A DNA stretch of 13,422 nucleotides, from positions 1 through 13,422 of the forward strand of contig JALSPT010000082.1 of the NCBI GenBank assembly GCA_026985785.1, given 5' to 3'. Position numbers and translations under genes: made by a program. Position 1 is the first letter of the stretch; the number at the start of each line of letters is the position of its first letter. Shown here piece by piece: positions 7,262 through 13,356 of this stretch. The notes under the pieces are model-generated. The model was not told the DNA's origin. It ran no database searches and saw only the letters and a list, made by a program, of their open reading frames with translations. This DNA comes from Anaerolineales bacterium (lineage in GTDB: Bacteria; Chloroflexota; Anaerolineae; Anaerolineales; DRMV01).

Positions 7262-7876
7262 ATGCGGTATGGCCGTTGGCTGGTGATTTGGGTAGTCTGC
7301 TTGGGGTGGTGGCTGGGCGCGCCGCGCGTGGAGGCGATGACACCGACTCCCGCGCCTGTCATGTTGACCGCGCCGGTTCCGCACCAGGTGGTGCGTGGGT
7401 TGGTGCGTGTGCTGGGGGCGACTGAAGTGCCGGGCTTTCGGCAAGCCGATTTGTATTTTGGCTACGCGGACGACCCTACCCAGACGTGGTTTCTCATTGA
7501 TGAGAAACACATCCCTACCCATGGGGGCTTGATCGCTCGTTGGGATACCACCGTGTTGACGGATGGCGACTATGTTCTGCGGTTGGTGGTCACCACGGCC
7601 AGCGGCAGCCGTTTCGAAGTGCGGGCACCGGTGCGGGTGCGCAATTACACACCGGTGGAGACCCCAACGCCGGGGTTGCTGGCTGGGGGAACGCTTCTGC
7701 CGACACCAACGGCCACGCTGACGCCCACCGCCACGCCCCGCTGGCCCACACCTACCCCCTTGCCGCCTAACCCGGTGGTGTTGACCGATGCTACGCTGGT
7801 GAGGGCGATGGGATGGGGGGTGGCCGCGGTGGTGGTGTTGTTGGCGTTTTTTGGCCTCTTGCGGCGCTTTGGTTGA
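7262..7876 (+). CDS. Secreted, membrane-anchored protein with Thr-Pro stalk, unknown function
   Basis: A 204-aa protein that I do not recognise as a named family. It has a signal peptide or N-terminal anchor (RYGRWLVIWVVCLGWWLGAPRVEA, 2-25 by description: basic start, hydrophobic core, small residues at the end). A likely beta-sandwich domain spans about 33-128 and reads like an Ig/fibronectin-type fold, with a GDYVLRLVVTT strand. A Thr-Pro-rich stalk covers about 130-170. One TM helix (about 181-200, WGVAAVVVLLAFFGLL) is followed by a basic RRFG tail. It should sit on the outer face of the membrane. An in-frame extension to 7160 would run through the aldolase end and its terminator, so ATG 7262 is preferred (GAGG at 7254-7257 upstream). 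No dedicated promoter is visible, and expression may rely on read-through. Confidence 0.65.
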   Translation: MRYGRWLVIWVVCLGWWLGAPRVEAMTPTPAPVMLTAPVPHQVVRGLVRVLGATEVPGFRQADLYFGYADDPTQTWFLIDEKHIPTHGGLIARWDTTVLTDGDYVLRLVVTTASGSRFEVRAPVRVRNYTPVETPTPGLLAGGTLLPTPTATLTPTATPRWPTPTPLPPNPVVLTDATLVRAMGWGVAAVVVLLAFFGLLRRFG

Positions 7877-7901
7877 GCGATTATCCCCCGCTGAGAACTT
7901 T

Positions 7902-7963
7902 TTTTGGCGTGCGGCGACTTGTGGCCGCTTTGGGAAGCGGCACCGGGGTGCCGTACGCCAAAA
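7902..7963. repeat. Nested hairpin element in the gene-free stretch
   Basis: Outer arms TTTTGGCGTGCGGC (7902-7915) and GCCGTACGCCAAAA (7950-7963) pair at 13 of 14 positions plus one G-T. Inside is a perfect 7-bp hairpin GCCGCTT-TGGG-AAGCGGC (7924-7941). It overlaps a second palindrome, GGCACC-GG-GGTGCC (7939-7952), that competes with the outer and inner stems. No T run follows on either strand, so it is not a standard terminator. It lies 26 bp past the preceding stop codon. Confidence 0.6.
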
Positions 7964-7967
7964 GCAG

Positions 7968-8090
7968 AACGCAGACGACGCAGATAGCGCAGATTTTCTT
8001 GGCGCACTTTGCGTCTCTCTTGGAGCCCTTGGCGTCTCCCTTTGCGCCTCGGCGCTCCTCCGTGCCTCTGCGTTTCCCCTTTTGGCGTCT
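7968..8090. repeat. Degenerate CGCAGA / TTTGCGTC repeat island
   Basis: Three exact-period 9-bp units with CGCAGA at 7970, 7979 and 7988 are followed by a loose run of units of the type TTKGCGYCTC (GCG at 8002, 8011, 8032, 8044, 8052, 8070 and 8085). AACGCAGA (7968-7975) and TCTGCGTT (8067-8074) are inverse copies. No gene is credible here: the long frames crossing it read as low-complexity Arg/Ala/Pro protein. From memory, similar arrays occur between genes in many Chloroflexota genomes. The whole gap 7877-8236 holds this island, the nested hairpin and the next promoter. Confidence 0.6.
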
Positions 8091-8157
8091 TCTTCTCCCC
8101 ATTTCCCCGGCGCACAATTCGTGCCCCTTTGCTGGGGGCGCGCCGACGGCGGCGTGC

Positions 8158-8163
8158 TATAAT
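8158..8163 (+). promoter_or_regulatory. Extended -10 promoter of the acyl-CoA operon
   Basis: TGCTATAAT with no visible -35 box. Transcription would start near 8170, giving a leader of about 67 nt. The 13 bases GGCGTGCTATAAT match the manC promoter exactly. Confidence 0.6.
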
Positions 8164-8236
8164 GGCAACATGGCGTTGTCTTTCTCACTGGAGCTTTTGC
8201 CCCAGATAACCTTTTCCTTATACTGGAGGTTGTGCG

Positions 8237-9412
8237 ATGGGCCGTTTTGCTTTCGAGCACATTTTGACCGACGAGCACCGCATGATTCAGCAAGCGGCGC
8301 GCGAGTTCGCTGAGCAGGAAATCGCCCCGGTGGCTGCGGAGTACGACGAAAGCGGCGAATTCCCAATGGAAACCATCCGCAAGATGGGCGAGATGGGCTT
8401 CATGGGTATCGAAGTGCCGGAAGAGTACGGCGGTGCGGGCATGGATACCCTGGCTTATGTGCTGGCGGAAGCCGAGATCAGCAAGGTGGATGCCGCCCAC
8501 GGCACCATTATGTCGGTCAACAACTCGCTCTTCTGCCATGGCATTCTCCACTACGGCACAGAAGAGCAGAAGCAAAAGTATGTGGTGCCGGTGGCGTCGG
8601 GTCAAGCCATCGGCGCCTATGCGTTAACGGAACCTTCCTCTGGTTCCGATGCCGCCAACATGCGCACCCGCGCCGTGCGGGAGGGCGACTATTACATTCT
8701 CAACGGGCGCAAGAACTGGATTACCAGCGGCCCGGTGGCCGATTATTTCGTCGTGTTTGCCATGACCGACCCCTCCAAGGGGCACAAGGGCATCACGGCG
8801 TTCATCGTGGAAGGCAACACACCGGGGCTGGTGCGCGGTCGCAAGGAGCCTAAACTGGGCATCCGCGCCTCGGCCACCAGCGAAATCGGCTTTGAGAATG
8901 TCAAAGTGCCGGTCGAGAACCGCATTGGCGAGGAGGGACAAGGTTTCAAGATTGCCATGGCGGTGCTCGACGCCGGCCGCATTGGCATTGCGGCGCAGGC
9001 GTTGGGCATTGCCGAGGGTGCTTACGAGGCCGCCCGCCAGTATGTGCAGGAACGCGAAGCGTTTGGCCACCCCATTGGCGAGTTCCAGGGCACGGGCTTC
9101 AAGATTGCGGATATGAAAACCCGCATCGAGGCAGCCCGTGCTTTGACTTATAACGCGGCCCTGGCCAAGGAGAAGGCCAAGGAAACCGGCGCGCGCTACA
9201 CCCTGGAAGCCTCGATGGCCAAACTCTTTGCCGCTGAAACCGCGATGTACTGCGCCTGGGCTGCGGTGCAGATCCACGGCGGCATGGGCTATTCCAAAGA
9301 ATTGCCCGTGGAGCGCTTCTTCCGCGACGCCAAGATTACCGAGATTTACGAAGGCACCAGCGAAATCCAGCGCCTGGTCATCGCCCGCCTGGAAACCGGC
9401 CTGCGGGTGTGA
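8237..9412 (+). CDS. Short-chain (butyryl-type) acyl-CoA dehydrogenase
   Basis: FAD enzyme that puts a 2,3 double bond into acyl-CoA and passes electrons to electron-transfer flavoprotein. The 391-aa protein has normal length. Visible signatures are the FAD/substrate strand YALTEPSSGSDAANM (about 130-144), the WITSG segment (about 161-165), QIHGGMGYSKE near the flavin, and the catalytic base E372 in ITEIYEGTSEIQR. A base at that position is the short/medium-chain type, unlike isovaleryl- or long-chain enzymes. GGAGG (8225-8229) lies 7 nt before the ATG. It opens the presumed operon with a dehydrogenase/reductase and a carboxylase. The substrate may be butyryl-CoA or a 2-methyl-branched acyl-CoA from amino acids; sequence alone does not decide. 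ETF genes are not in the window. Confidence 0.93.
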   Translation: MGRFAFEHILTDEHRMIQQAAREFAEQEIAPVAAEYDESGEFPMETIRKMGEMGFMGIEVPEEYGGAGMDTLAYVLAEAEISKVDAAHGTIMSVNNSLFCHGILHYGTEEQKQKYVVPVASGQAIGAYALTEPSSGSDAANMRTRAVREGDYYILNGRKNWITSGPVADYFVVFAMTDPSKGHKGITAFIVEGNTPGLVRGRKEPKLGIRASATSEIGFENVKVPVENRIGEEGQGFKIAMAVLDAGRIGIAAQALGIAEGAYEAARQYVQEREAFGHPIGEFQGTGFKIADMKTRIEAARALTYNAALAKEKAKETGARYTLEASMAKLFAAETAMYCAWAAVQIHGGMGYSKELPVERFFRDAKITEIYEGTSEIQRLVIARLETGLRV

Positions 9413-9416
9413 AAAA

Positions 9417-9465
9417 TTGCGAATTGCGAGGTTGCGAATTGCGGGGGCATTCCCGCAATTCGCAA
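9417..9465. repeat. TTGCGAATTGCG direct/inverted repeat hairpin
   Basis: The 12-mer TTGCGAATTGCG occurs at 9417-9428 and 9432-9443, and its inverse copy at 9454-9465. The second copy forms a perfect 14-bp stem TTGCGAATTGCGGG / CCCGCAATTCGCAA (9432-9445 with 9452-9465) around a 6-nt loop. The first copy can pair with the same right arm instead. Only two T follow the stem, so it is not a typical terminator. It occupies nearly the whole 87-bp gap between the acyl-CoA dehydrogenase stop and the next gene. Confidence 0.75.
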
Positions 9466-9499
9466 TTCCTCATTCGCCATTGAACGCGGAGCGTCACAC

Positions 9500-10531
9500 A
9501 TGAAAGCCGTATTCTTTCACGAACACGGTGGCCTTGAGGTGTTGCAGTATGGCGACCTGCCCACGCCTGAGCCCGGCGCAGGCGAGGTGCTGGTGCGGCT
9601 GCGGGCGGCGGCGCTCAACCGCCTGGATTTGTGGGTGCGGGAGGGCTGGCCGGGCATCCGCTTGACCTACCCGCACATCCTCGGCGCGGATGGCGCGGGC
9701 GAGGTGGCCGCGGTGGGCGCGGGCGTCACCCGGTGGCAGGTGGGCGCTCGGGTGGTCATCAACCCCAACATCGGCTGCGGCAAGTGCGAGTTTTGCCTCG
9801 CTGGGCAGGATAACCTCTGCGAGCACTGGCAACTGCTGGGCGAAACCCGCGCCGGCACCTACGCCGAGTATGTGGTTGTGCCGGAGGCCAATCTGATGGC
9901 GCTGCCCGAGGGCTTTGGCTATCGGGAAGCCGCGGCCGCGGCGTTGGTGTTCCAGACCGCCTGGCATTCGCTCATCACCCGCGGCGGCCTGCGTCCGGGC
10001 GAGTGGGTACTGGTAGTCGGCGCTTCCGGCGGCGTGAATACCGCCAGCATCCAGATTGCCAAACTCGCGGGGTGCCGCGTTGTCGTGGTGGGTTCCAATG
10101 CCAAAAAACTGGCGCTGGCCGAGTCGCTGGGCGCGGATTTCCTCATCGACCGCTCGCAAACCGACAACTGGGCGAAGGAGGTCTATCGCCTGACCGGCAA
10201 GCGCGGCGTGGATGTGGTGGTGGACAACGTCGGCACCACCTTCCCGCTGAGTTTCAAGGCCGCGCGCAAGGGCGGGCGCATCCTCACCGTGGGCAACACC
10301 GGCGGGCCGAAGTTCCAGATCGACAATCGCTACATTTTCGGCAAGCACCTCAGCGTGGTCGGCTCGACCATGTCGCCGCAGAAGGACTTTCGGGAAGTGA
10401 TGCGCCTGGTGTTTGCGGGCAAACTCAAGCCGGTGCTCGACAAAACCTTCCCGCTGGCCGAAGCGCGGGCAGCCCAGGAGCGGCTGGCGCGCGGCGAGCA
10501 GTTGGGTAAAATCACGCTGGAAATCCCATGA
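9500..10531 (+). CDS. Zinc-type medium-chain dehydrogenase/reductase (quinone or enoyl reductase-like)
   Basis: A 343-aa NAD(P)-dependent MDR protein with an N-terminal GroES-like domain and a C-terminal Rossmann domain. The structural-zinc loop is complete (C93, C96, C99, C107 in CGKCEFCLAGQDNLC). Catalytic-zinc ligands of alcohol dehydrogenases are not all present: the usual Cys region reads ALNRLDLW (38-45), and the usual GHE reads GADGAGEV (62-69). That points to a reductase such as quinone, crotonyl- or acryloyl-CoA reductase-like MDR rather than an alcohol dehydrogenase. The nucleotide motif is GASGGVN (174-180), with Asn where Gly is common. GGAG (9488-9491) lies 8 nt upstream of the ATG. 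It overlaps the next gene by 4 bp (ATGA). Substrate unknown; the neighbours suggest an acyl-CoA or a derived carbonyl. Confidence 0.85.
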   Translation: MKAVFFHEHGGLEVLQYGDLPTPEPGAGEVLVRLRAAALNRLDLWVREGWPGIRLTYPHILGADGAGEVAAVGAGVTRWQVGARVVINPNIGCGKCEFCLAGQDNLCEHWQLLGETRAGTYAEYVVVPEANLMALPEGFGYREAAAAALVFQTAWHSLITRGGLRPGEWVLVVGASGGVNTASIQIAKLAGCRVVVVGSNAKKLALAESLGADFLIDRSQTDNWAKEVYRLTGKRGVDVVVDNVGTTFPLSFKAARKGGRILTVGNTGGPKFQIDNRYIFGKHLSVVGSTMSPQKDFREVMRLVFAGKLKPVLDKTFPLAEARAAQERLARGEQLGKITLEIP

Positions 10532-10965
10532 AGGCGCGTGGCGCAGGGGCCAGAGCGGTTTCGTTTCTCGCCGCGACTTTTCTCCAGGCTGTGGTGTTGT
10601 TCATAACGGCTTGGGGCGGCTTCCGCCTTTGGGCCGCGTGGCACGGGGCGGCGTGGCTCCGCACTTTGCCGCTGGAGGTGCCGTGGCTGTATCTGGTCGT
10701 GAGCGGCGCGGCCTGGTTGGTGGCGGGGCTCACGACCTGGCTGATGTTGTTGACCGGTCATCGCTGGGCTGCGGCAGCGACGGCGGCCACGGTCACGTTG
10801 TTTGGTGCTTTCTGGTGGCTTGATCGCTTTGCGCTGACACGCAACGCCGTTTTTCGCTACGATGAGCGCTTTGCCGTGGCTTTGACGGCCACGGTTGTGC
10901 TCGCGGTGTTGGCATTGACCACCCCGCCAATCTGGAATTCCCTTTTTGGAGCAAACGATGAGTGA
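10528..10965 (+). CDS. Four-TM integral membrane protein, unknown function
   Basis: A 145-aa hydrophobic protein. Likely TM helices are about 10-36, 52-77, 80-98 and 116-134, with an Arg-rich N-terminus (KARGAGARA) and a polar stretch with Arg/Asp/Glu (DRFALTRNAVFRYDERF) between helices 3 and 4. I recognise no family. It starts inside the stop codon of the dehydrogenase gene (ATGA) and its stop overlaps the carboxylase start by 8 bp, so it is almost surely co-translated with both. Conserved placement would suggest a link to acyl-CoA metabolism, but from one locus it may be a passenger. It is not a biotin-dependent sodium pump beta subunit, which is far larger, nor the single-TM delta subunit. 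Confidence 0.75.
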   Translation: MKARGAGARAVSFLAATFLQAVVLFITAWGGFRLWAAWHGAAWLRTLPLEVPWLYLVVSGAAWLVAGLTTWLMLLTGHRWAAAATAATVTLFGAFWWLDRFALTRNAVFRYDERFAVALTATVVLAVLALTTPPIWNSLFGANDE

Positions 10966-12514
10966 ACAGCCCGACCCCAAAATCGAACGCCTGCGAAAGA
11001 TGAAAACCCAGGCGCGCCTGGGCGGCGGTCCCAAGCGCATCGAAGCCCGCCACAAACGGGGCAAACTGACCGCCCGTGAACGCCTGGAGTTGCTGCTCGA
11101 TCGCGGTTCCTTCCGGGAAATAGACATGTTCGTCACCCACCGGGCGACCGAATTTGGCATGGAAGAAAAGCGTTTCCTGGGTGATGGCGTGGTGACCGGC
11201 TGGGGTACCATCGAAGGGCGCTTGGTGTATGTCTTTTCGCAGGATTTCACCGTGATGGGCGGCAGCCTGGGCGAAGCCCATGCCCGCAAAATCATCAAGA
11301 TCATGGACATGGCTTTGAAGAACGGCGCGCCGGTCATCGGCCTGAACGATTCGGGCGGGGCGCGCATCCAGGAAGGGGTGGATTCCTTGGGCGGCTACGC
11401 GGAGATTTTCCTGCGCAACACCCTGGCCTCGGGCGTGATTCCGCAAATCAGCGTCATTATGGGCCCCGCGGCGGGCGGCGCGGTGTATTCCCCTGCGATT
11501 ACCGATTTCATTTTCATGGTGCGCGGCTCGTCGTACATGTTCGTCACCGGCCCCGATGTGGTCAAAGCCGTCACGCACGAGGAAGTCACTTTCGAAGACC
11601 TGGGCGGGGCGGAGGTTCACGCCAGCAAGTCGGGCGTGGCGCACGTCGTGCATGATTCCGAGGCCGAGACCCTGATGGCCGTGCGGCGGTTGCTTTCCTT
11701 CCTGCCGCAGAACAACATGGAAGACCCGCCACTGGTCGAAACCGGCGACGACCCGCTGCGGATGGAGGAAGCCCTCGACACCATCGTCCCCGACGACCCC
11801 AGCAAGCCTTACGACATCAAAGAGGTCATCCGCCTGGTGGTGGACAACGGCGACTTTTACGAAATTCACGAGCACTTTGCGCCCAACATCGTGGTGGGCT
11901 TTGCCCGCCTGGCGGGGCGCACCGTGGGCATCATCGCCAACCAGCCGGCAGTGCTGGCGGGCGTGCTGGATATCAACGCCTCGGTCAAAGGGGCGCGGTT
12001 CATCCGCTTCTGCGATGCCTTCAACATTCCGCTGCTCACCTTTGTGGATGTGCCCGGTTTCATGCCCGGCACGGTGCAGGAATACGGCGGCATCATCCGC
12101 TCCGGCGCGAAACTGCTCTACGCCTACGCCGAGGCTACGGTGCCCAAACTGACCGTGGTGACCCGCAAGGCTTACGGCGGCGCGTACGACGTCATGAGCA
12201 GCAAGCACCTGCGTGGCGATTTCAACGTCGCCTGGCCCTCGGCGGAACTGGCCGTGATGGGCCCGGATGGCGCGGTGAACATCATCTTCCGGCGGGAACT
12301 CGCCGAAGCCGAGGACCCGGTGGCGCGCAAGGCCGAACTGGTGGCCGAATATCGGCGCAAGTTTGCCAATCCCTACATTGCCGCCGCACGCGGCTATTTG
12401 GACGACGTCATCGAGCCGCGCGAAACCCGCCCGCGCCTGATCAACGCCCTGGAAATGCTGCAAAACAAGCGCGATTCCAACCCGCCGAAGAAACACGGTA
12501 ACATCCCGTTGTAA
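10958..12514 (+). CDS. Acyl-CoA carboxylase carboxyltransferase subunit, propionyl-CoA type
   Basis: Moves CO2 from carboxybiotin to an acyl-CoA; also the form used as methylmalonyl-CoA decarboxylase alpha subunit. The 518-aa protein has both crotonase-fold halves. The N half carries GGARIQEG (133-140) and GPAAGGAVYSPA (169-180); the C half carries PGFMPG (366-371), GGIIRSGAKLLYAYAEATVPK (by position 377-397) and TRKAYGGAYDVM (402-413). D411 matches the Asp that in the studied Streptomyces enzyme favours propionyl- over acetyl-CoA (recalled, not searched). The chosen ATG has GGAG (10948-10951) 6 nt upstream and gives MSEQPDPKIERL; a TTG four codons earlier is less likely. There is no biotin carboxylase or carrier gene in view. 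Alternative substrates: methylcrotonyl- or geranyl-CoA (less likely), or a decarboxylase role. Confidence 0.93.
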   Translation: MSEQPDPKIERLRKMKTQARLGGGPKRIEARHKRGKLTARERLELLLDRGSFREIDMFVTHRATEFGMEEKRFLGDGVVTGWGTIEGRLVYVFSQDFTVMGGSLGEAHARKIIKIMDMALKNGAPVIGLNDSGGARIQEGVDSLGGYAEIFLRNTLASGVIPQISVIMGPAAGGAVYSPAITDFIFMVRGSSYMFVTGPDVVKAVTHEEVTFEDLGGAEVHASKSGVAHVVHDSEAETLMAVRRLLSFLPQNNMEDPPLVETGDDPLRMEEALDTIVPDDPSKPYDIKEVIRLVVDNGDFYEIHEHFAPNIVVGFARLAGRTVGIIANQPAVLAGVLDINASVKGARFIRFCDAFNIPLLTFVDVPGFMPGTVQEYGGIIRSGAKLLYAYAEATVPKLTVVTRKAYGGAYDVMSSKHLRGDFNVAWPSAELAVMGPDGAVNIIFRRELAEAEDPVARKAELVAEYRRKFANPYIAAARGYLDDVIEPRETRPRLINALEMLQNKRDSNPPKKHGNIPL

Positions 12515-12573
12515 CGGTGGCTCTGCACCTTGCAACCGGCAACTCGCTTCTTGCCCTTGTGCCTTCTCCTGCC

Positions 12574-13308
12574 ATGCACCGCCTGGCCTACACCTTCCAC
12601 GGCCCTCCCGAGGGCTTCCCGGTGGTGCTTTTGCACCACGGCCTGGGGAGCAGCAGCGCGTGGCGCGCCCAGGTGCCCGCATTGGTGGCAGCGGGCTTCC
12701 GGGTGCTGACCTACGACCGCTGGGGCTACGGCGCTTCCGAGCCGCGGGCGCGACTGCACACCCCCTGGTTCGAGCCGGATGTGGACGACCTGCACGCCCT
12801 GCTCGACGCCTTGGGGCTGGAACGGGTGGCGCTGGTGGGGCACAGCGACGGCGGCACCATTGCCCTCTATTTTGCCGCCCGTTACCCTGCCCGCGTGCGC
12901 GCCCTGGTGACGGTGGCCGCGCATGTGTACGTCGACCCTACCATGCAGCCCGGCATGGAAGCCCTGCGGCGCACTTACGAAACCTCGGAAGCCTTCCGCC
13001 AGGCGCTGGATCGCACCCACGGCGGGCGCGGCGCGGCGGTGTTCGAGATGTGGTACCACGGCTGGCACCGCCCCGGCGTGCTGGGGTGGGATGCCCGCCC
13101 CCTGCTGCGGCAGGTGGAGGCCCCGGCGCTGGTGGTGCAGGGCACGGCGGACGAATACGCCCCGCCCAGCCATGCCGAAGCCATCGCCGCGGCGCTGCCC
13201 GCCGCCCGCCTGGCCCTGGTGCCCGATGCGCCCCACATGCTCCCCCAGGAGCGCCCGGAAGCGTTCAACCCTTTGTTGCTCGACTTCCTTGGCCACCCGA
13301 CTATTTGA
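12574..13308 (+). CDS. Alpha/beta-hydrolase fold protein
   Basis: A 244-aa hydrolase with a complete triad: S91 in the nucleophile elbow GHSDGG, D193 in GTADEYAP and H221 in PDAPHMLPQE. The oxyanion-hole motif is LLHHGLG (19-25). A lid region runs at about 120-170. Possible roles include thioesterase, esterase or C-C hydrolase; the fold does not tell. The start is uncertain. The ATG at 12574 gives the usual short lead into the first strand, but an in-frame GTG at 12517 (3 nt after the carboxylase stop) would give 263 aa; neither has a clear ribosome site, which fits translational coupling to the carboxylase gene. The stop codon falls inside the tandem repeat at 13298-13337. Confidence 0.88.
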   Translation: MHRLAYTFHGPPEGFPVVLLHHGLGSSSAWRAQVPALVAAGFRVLTYDRWGYGASEPRARLHTPWFEPDVDDLHALLDALGLERVALVGHSDGGTIALYFAARYPARVRALVTVAAHVYVDPTMQPGMEALRRTYETSEAFRQALDRTHGGRGAAVFEMWYHGWHRPGVLGWDARPLLRQVEAPALVVQGTADEYAPPSHAEAIAAALPAARLALVPDAPHMLPQERPEAFNPLLLDFLGHPTI

Positions 13309-13337
13309 CTAAACGACCATTTGACTCACCGACTACC
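13298..13337 (+). repeat. Short tandem repeat across the hydrolase stop codon
   Basis: CGACTATTTGACT (13298-13310) and CGACCATTTGACT (13314-13326) repeat at a 16-bp period with one mismatch, followed by a partial CGACTACC. The TGA in the first copy is the hydrolase stop. The second copy lies in the 48-bp gap before the next gene. Confidence 0.55.
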
Positions 13338-13356
13338 TGCCCCCCCGGAGGTTTCG

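Noticed and set aside
7902..7963. The nested hairpin as an integron attC site.
   Set aside because: It lacks the GTTRRRY / RYYYAAC core sites, and no integrase or gene cassette is nearby.
8197..8224. A TTGCCC-16 bp-TATACT promoter-like pair just before the acyl-CoA dehydrogenase gene.
   Set aside because: Its -10 hexamer abuts the ribosome site and would start transcription about 6 nt before the ATG. The TGCTATAAT at 8158-8163 is far better placed.
8170..8313. A small frame in the leader of the acyl-CoA dehydrogenase gene, possibly a leader peptide.
   Set aside because: It runs past the true ATG in another frame, has no ribosome site and shows no run of regulatory codons.
7121..8605. A 494-codon minus-strand frame crossing the repeat island and two gene ends.
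   Set aside because: Its middle is a translation of the CGCAGA/GCGTC repeats and its ends are antisense to the aldolase and acyl-CoA dehydrogenase genes. There is no ribosome site or domain.
10793..12682. A 629-codon open frame on the minus strand opposite the carboxyltransferase gene.
   Set aside because: It mirrors a strong conserved gene and reads as His/Gly/Arg/Ala-rich protein without motifs. Long antisense frames are expected opposite GC-rich genes.
12394..13296. A 300-codon minus-strand frame opposite the hydrolase gene.
   Set aside because: It is composition-driven antisense to a hydrolase with an intact catalytic triad.
13339..13346. A C7 run (13340-13346) before iorA as a possible slippage switch.
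   Set aside because: It is upstream of the ribosome site and outside the coding region, and short C runs are expected at this base composition.
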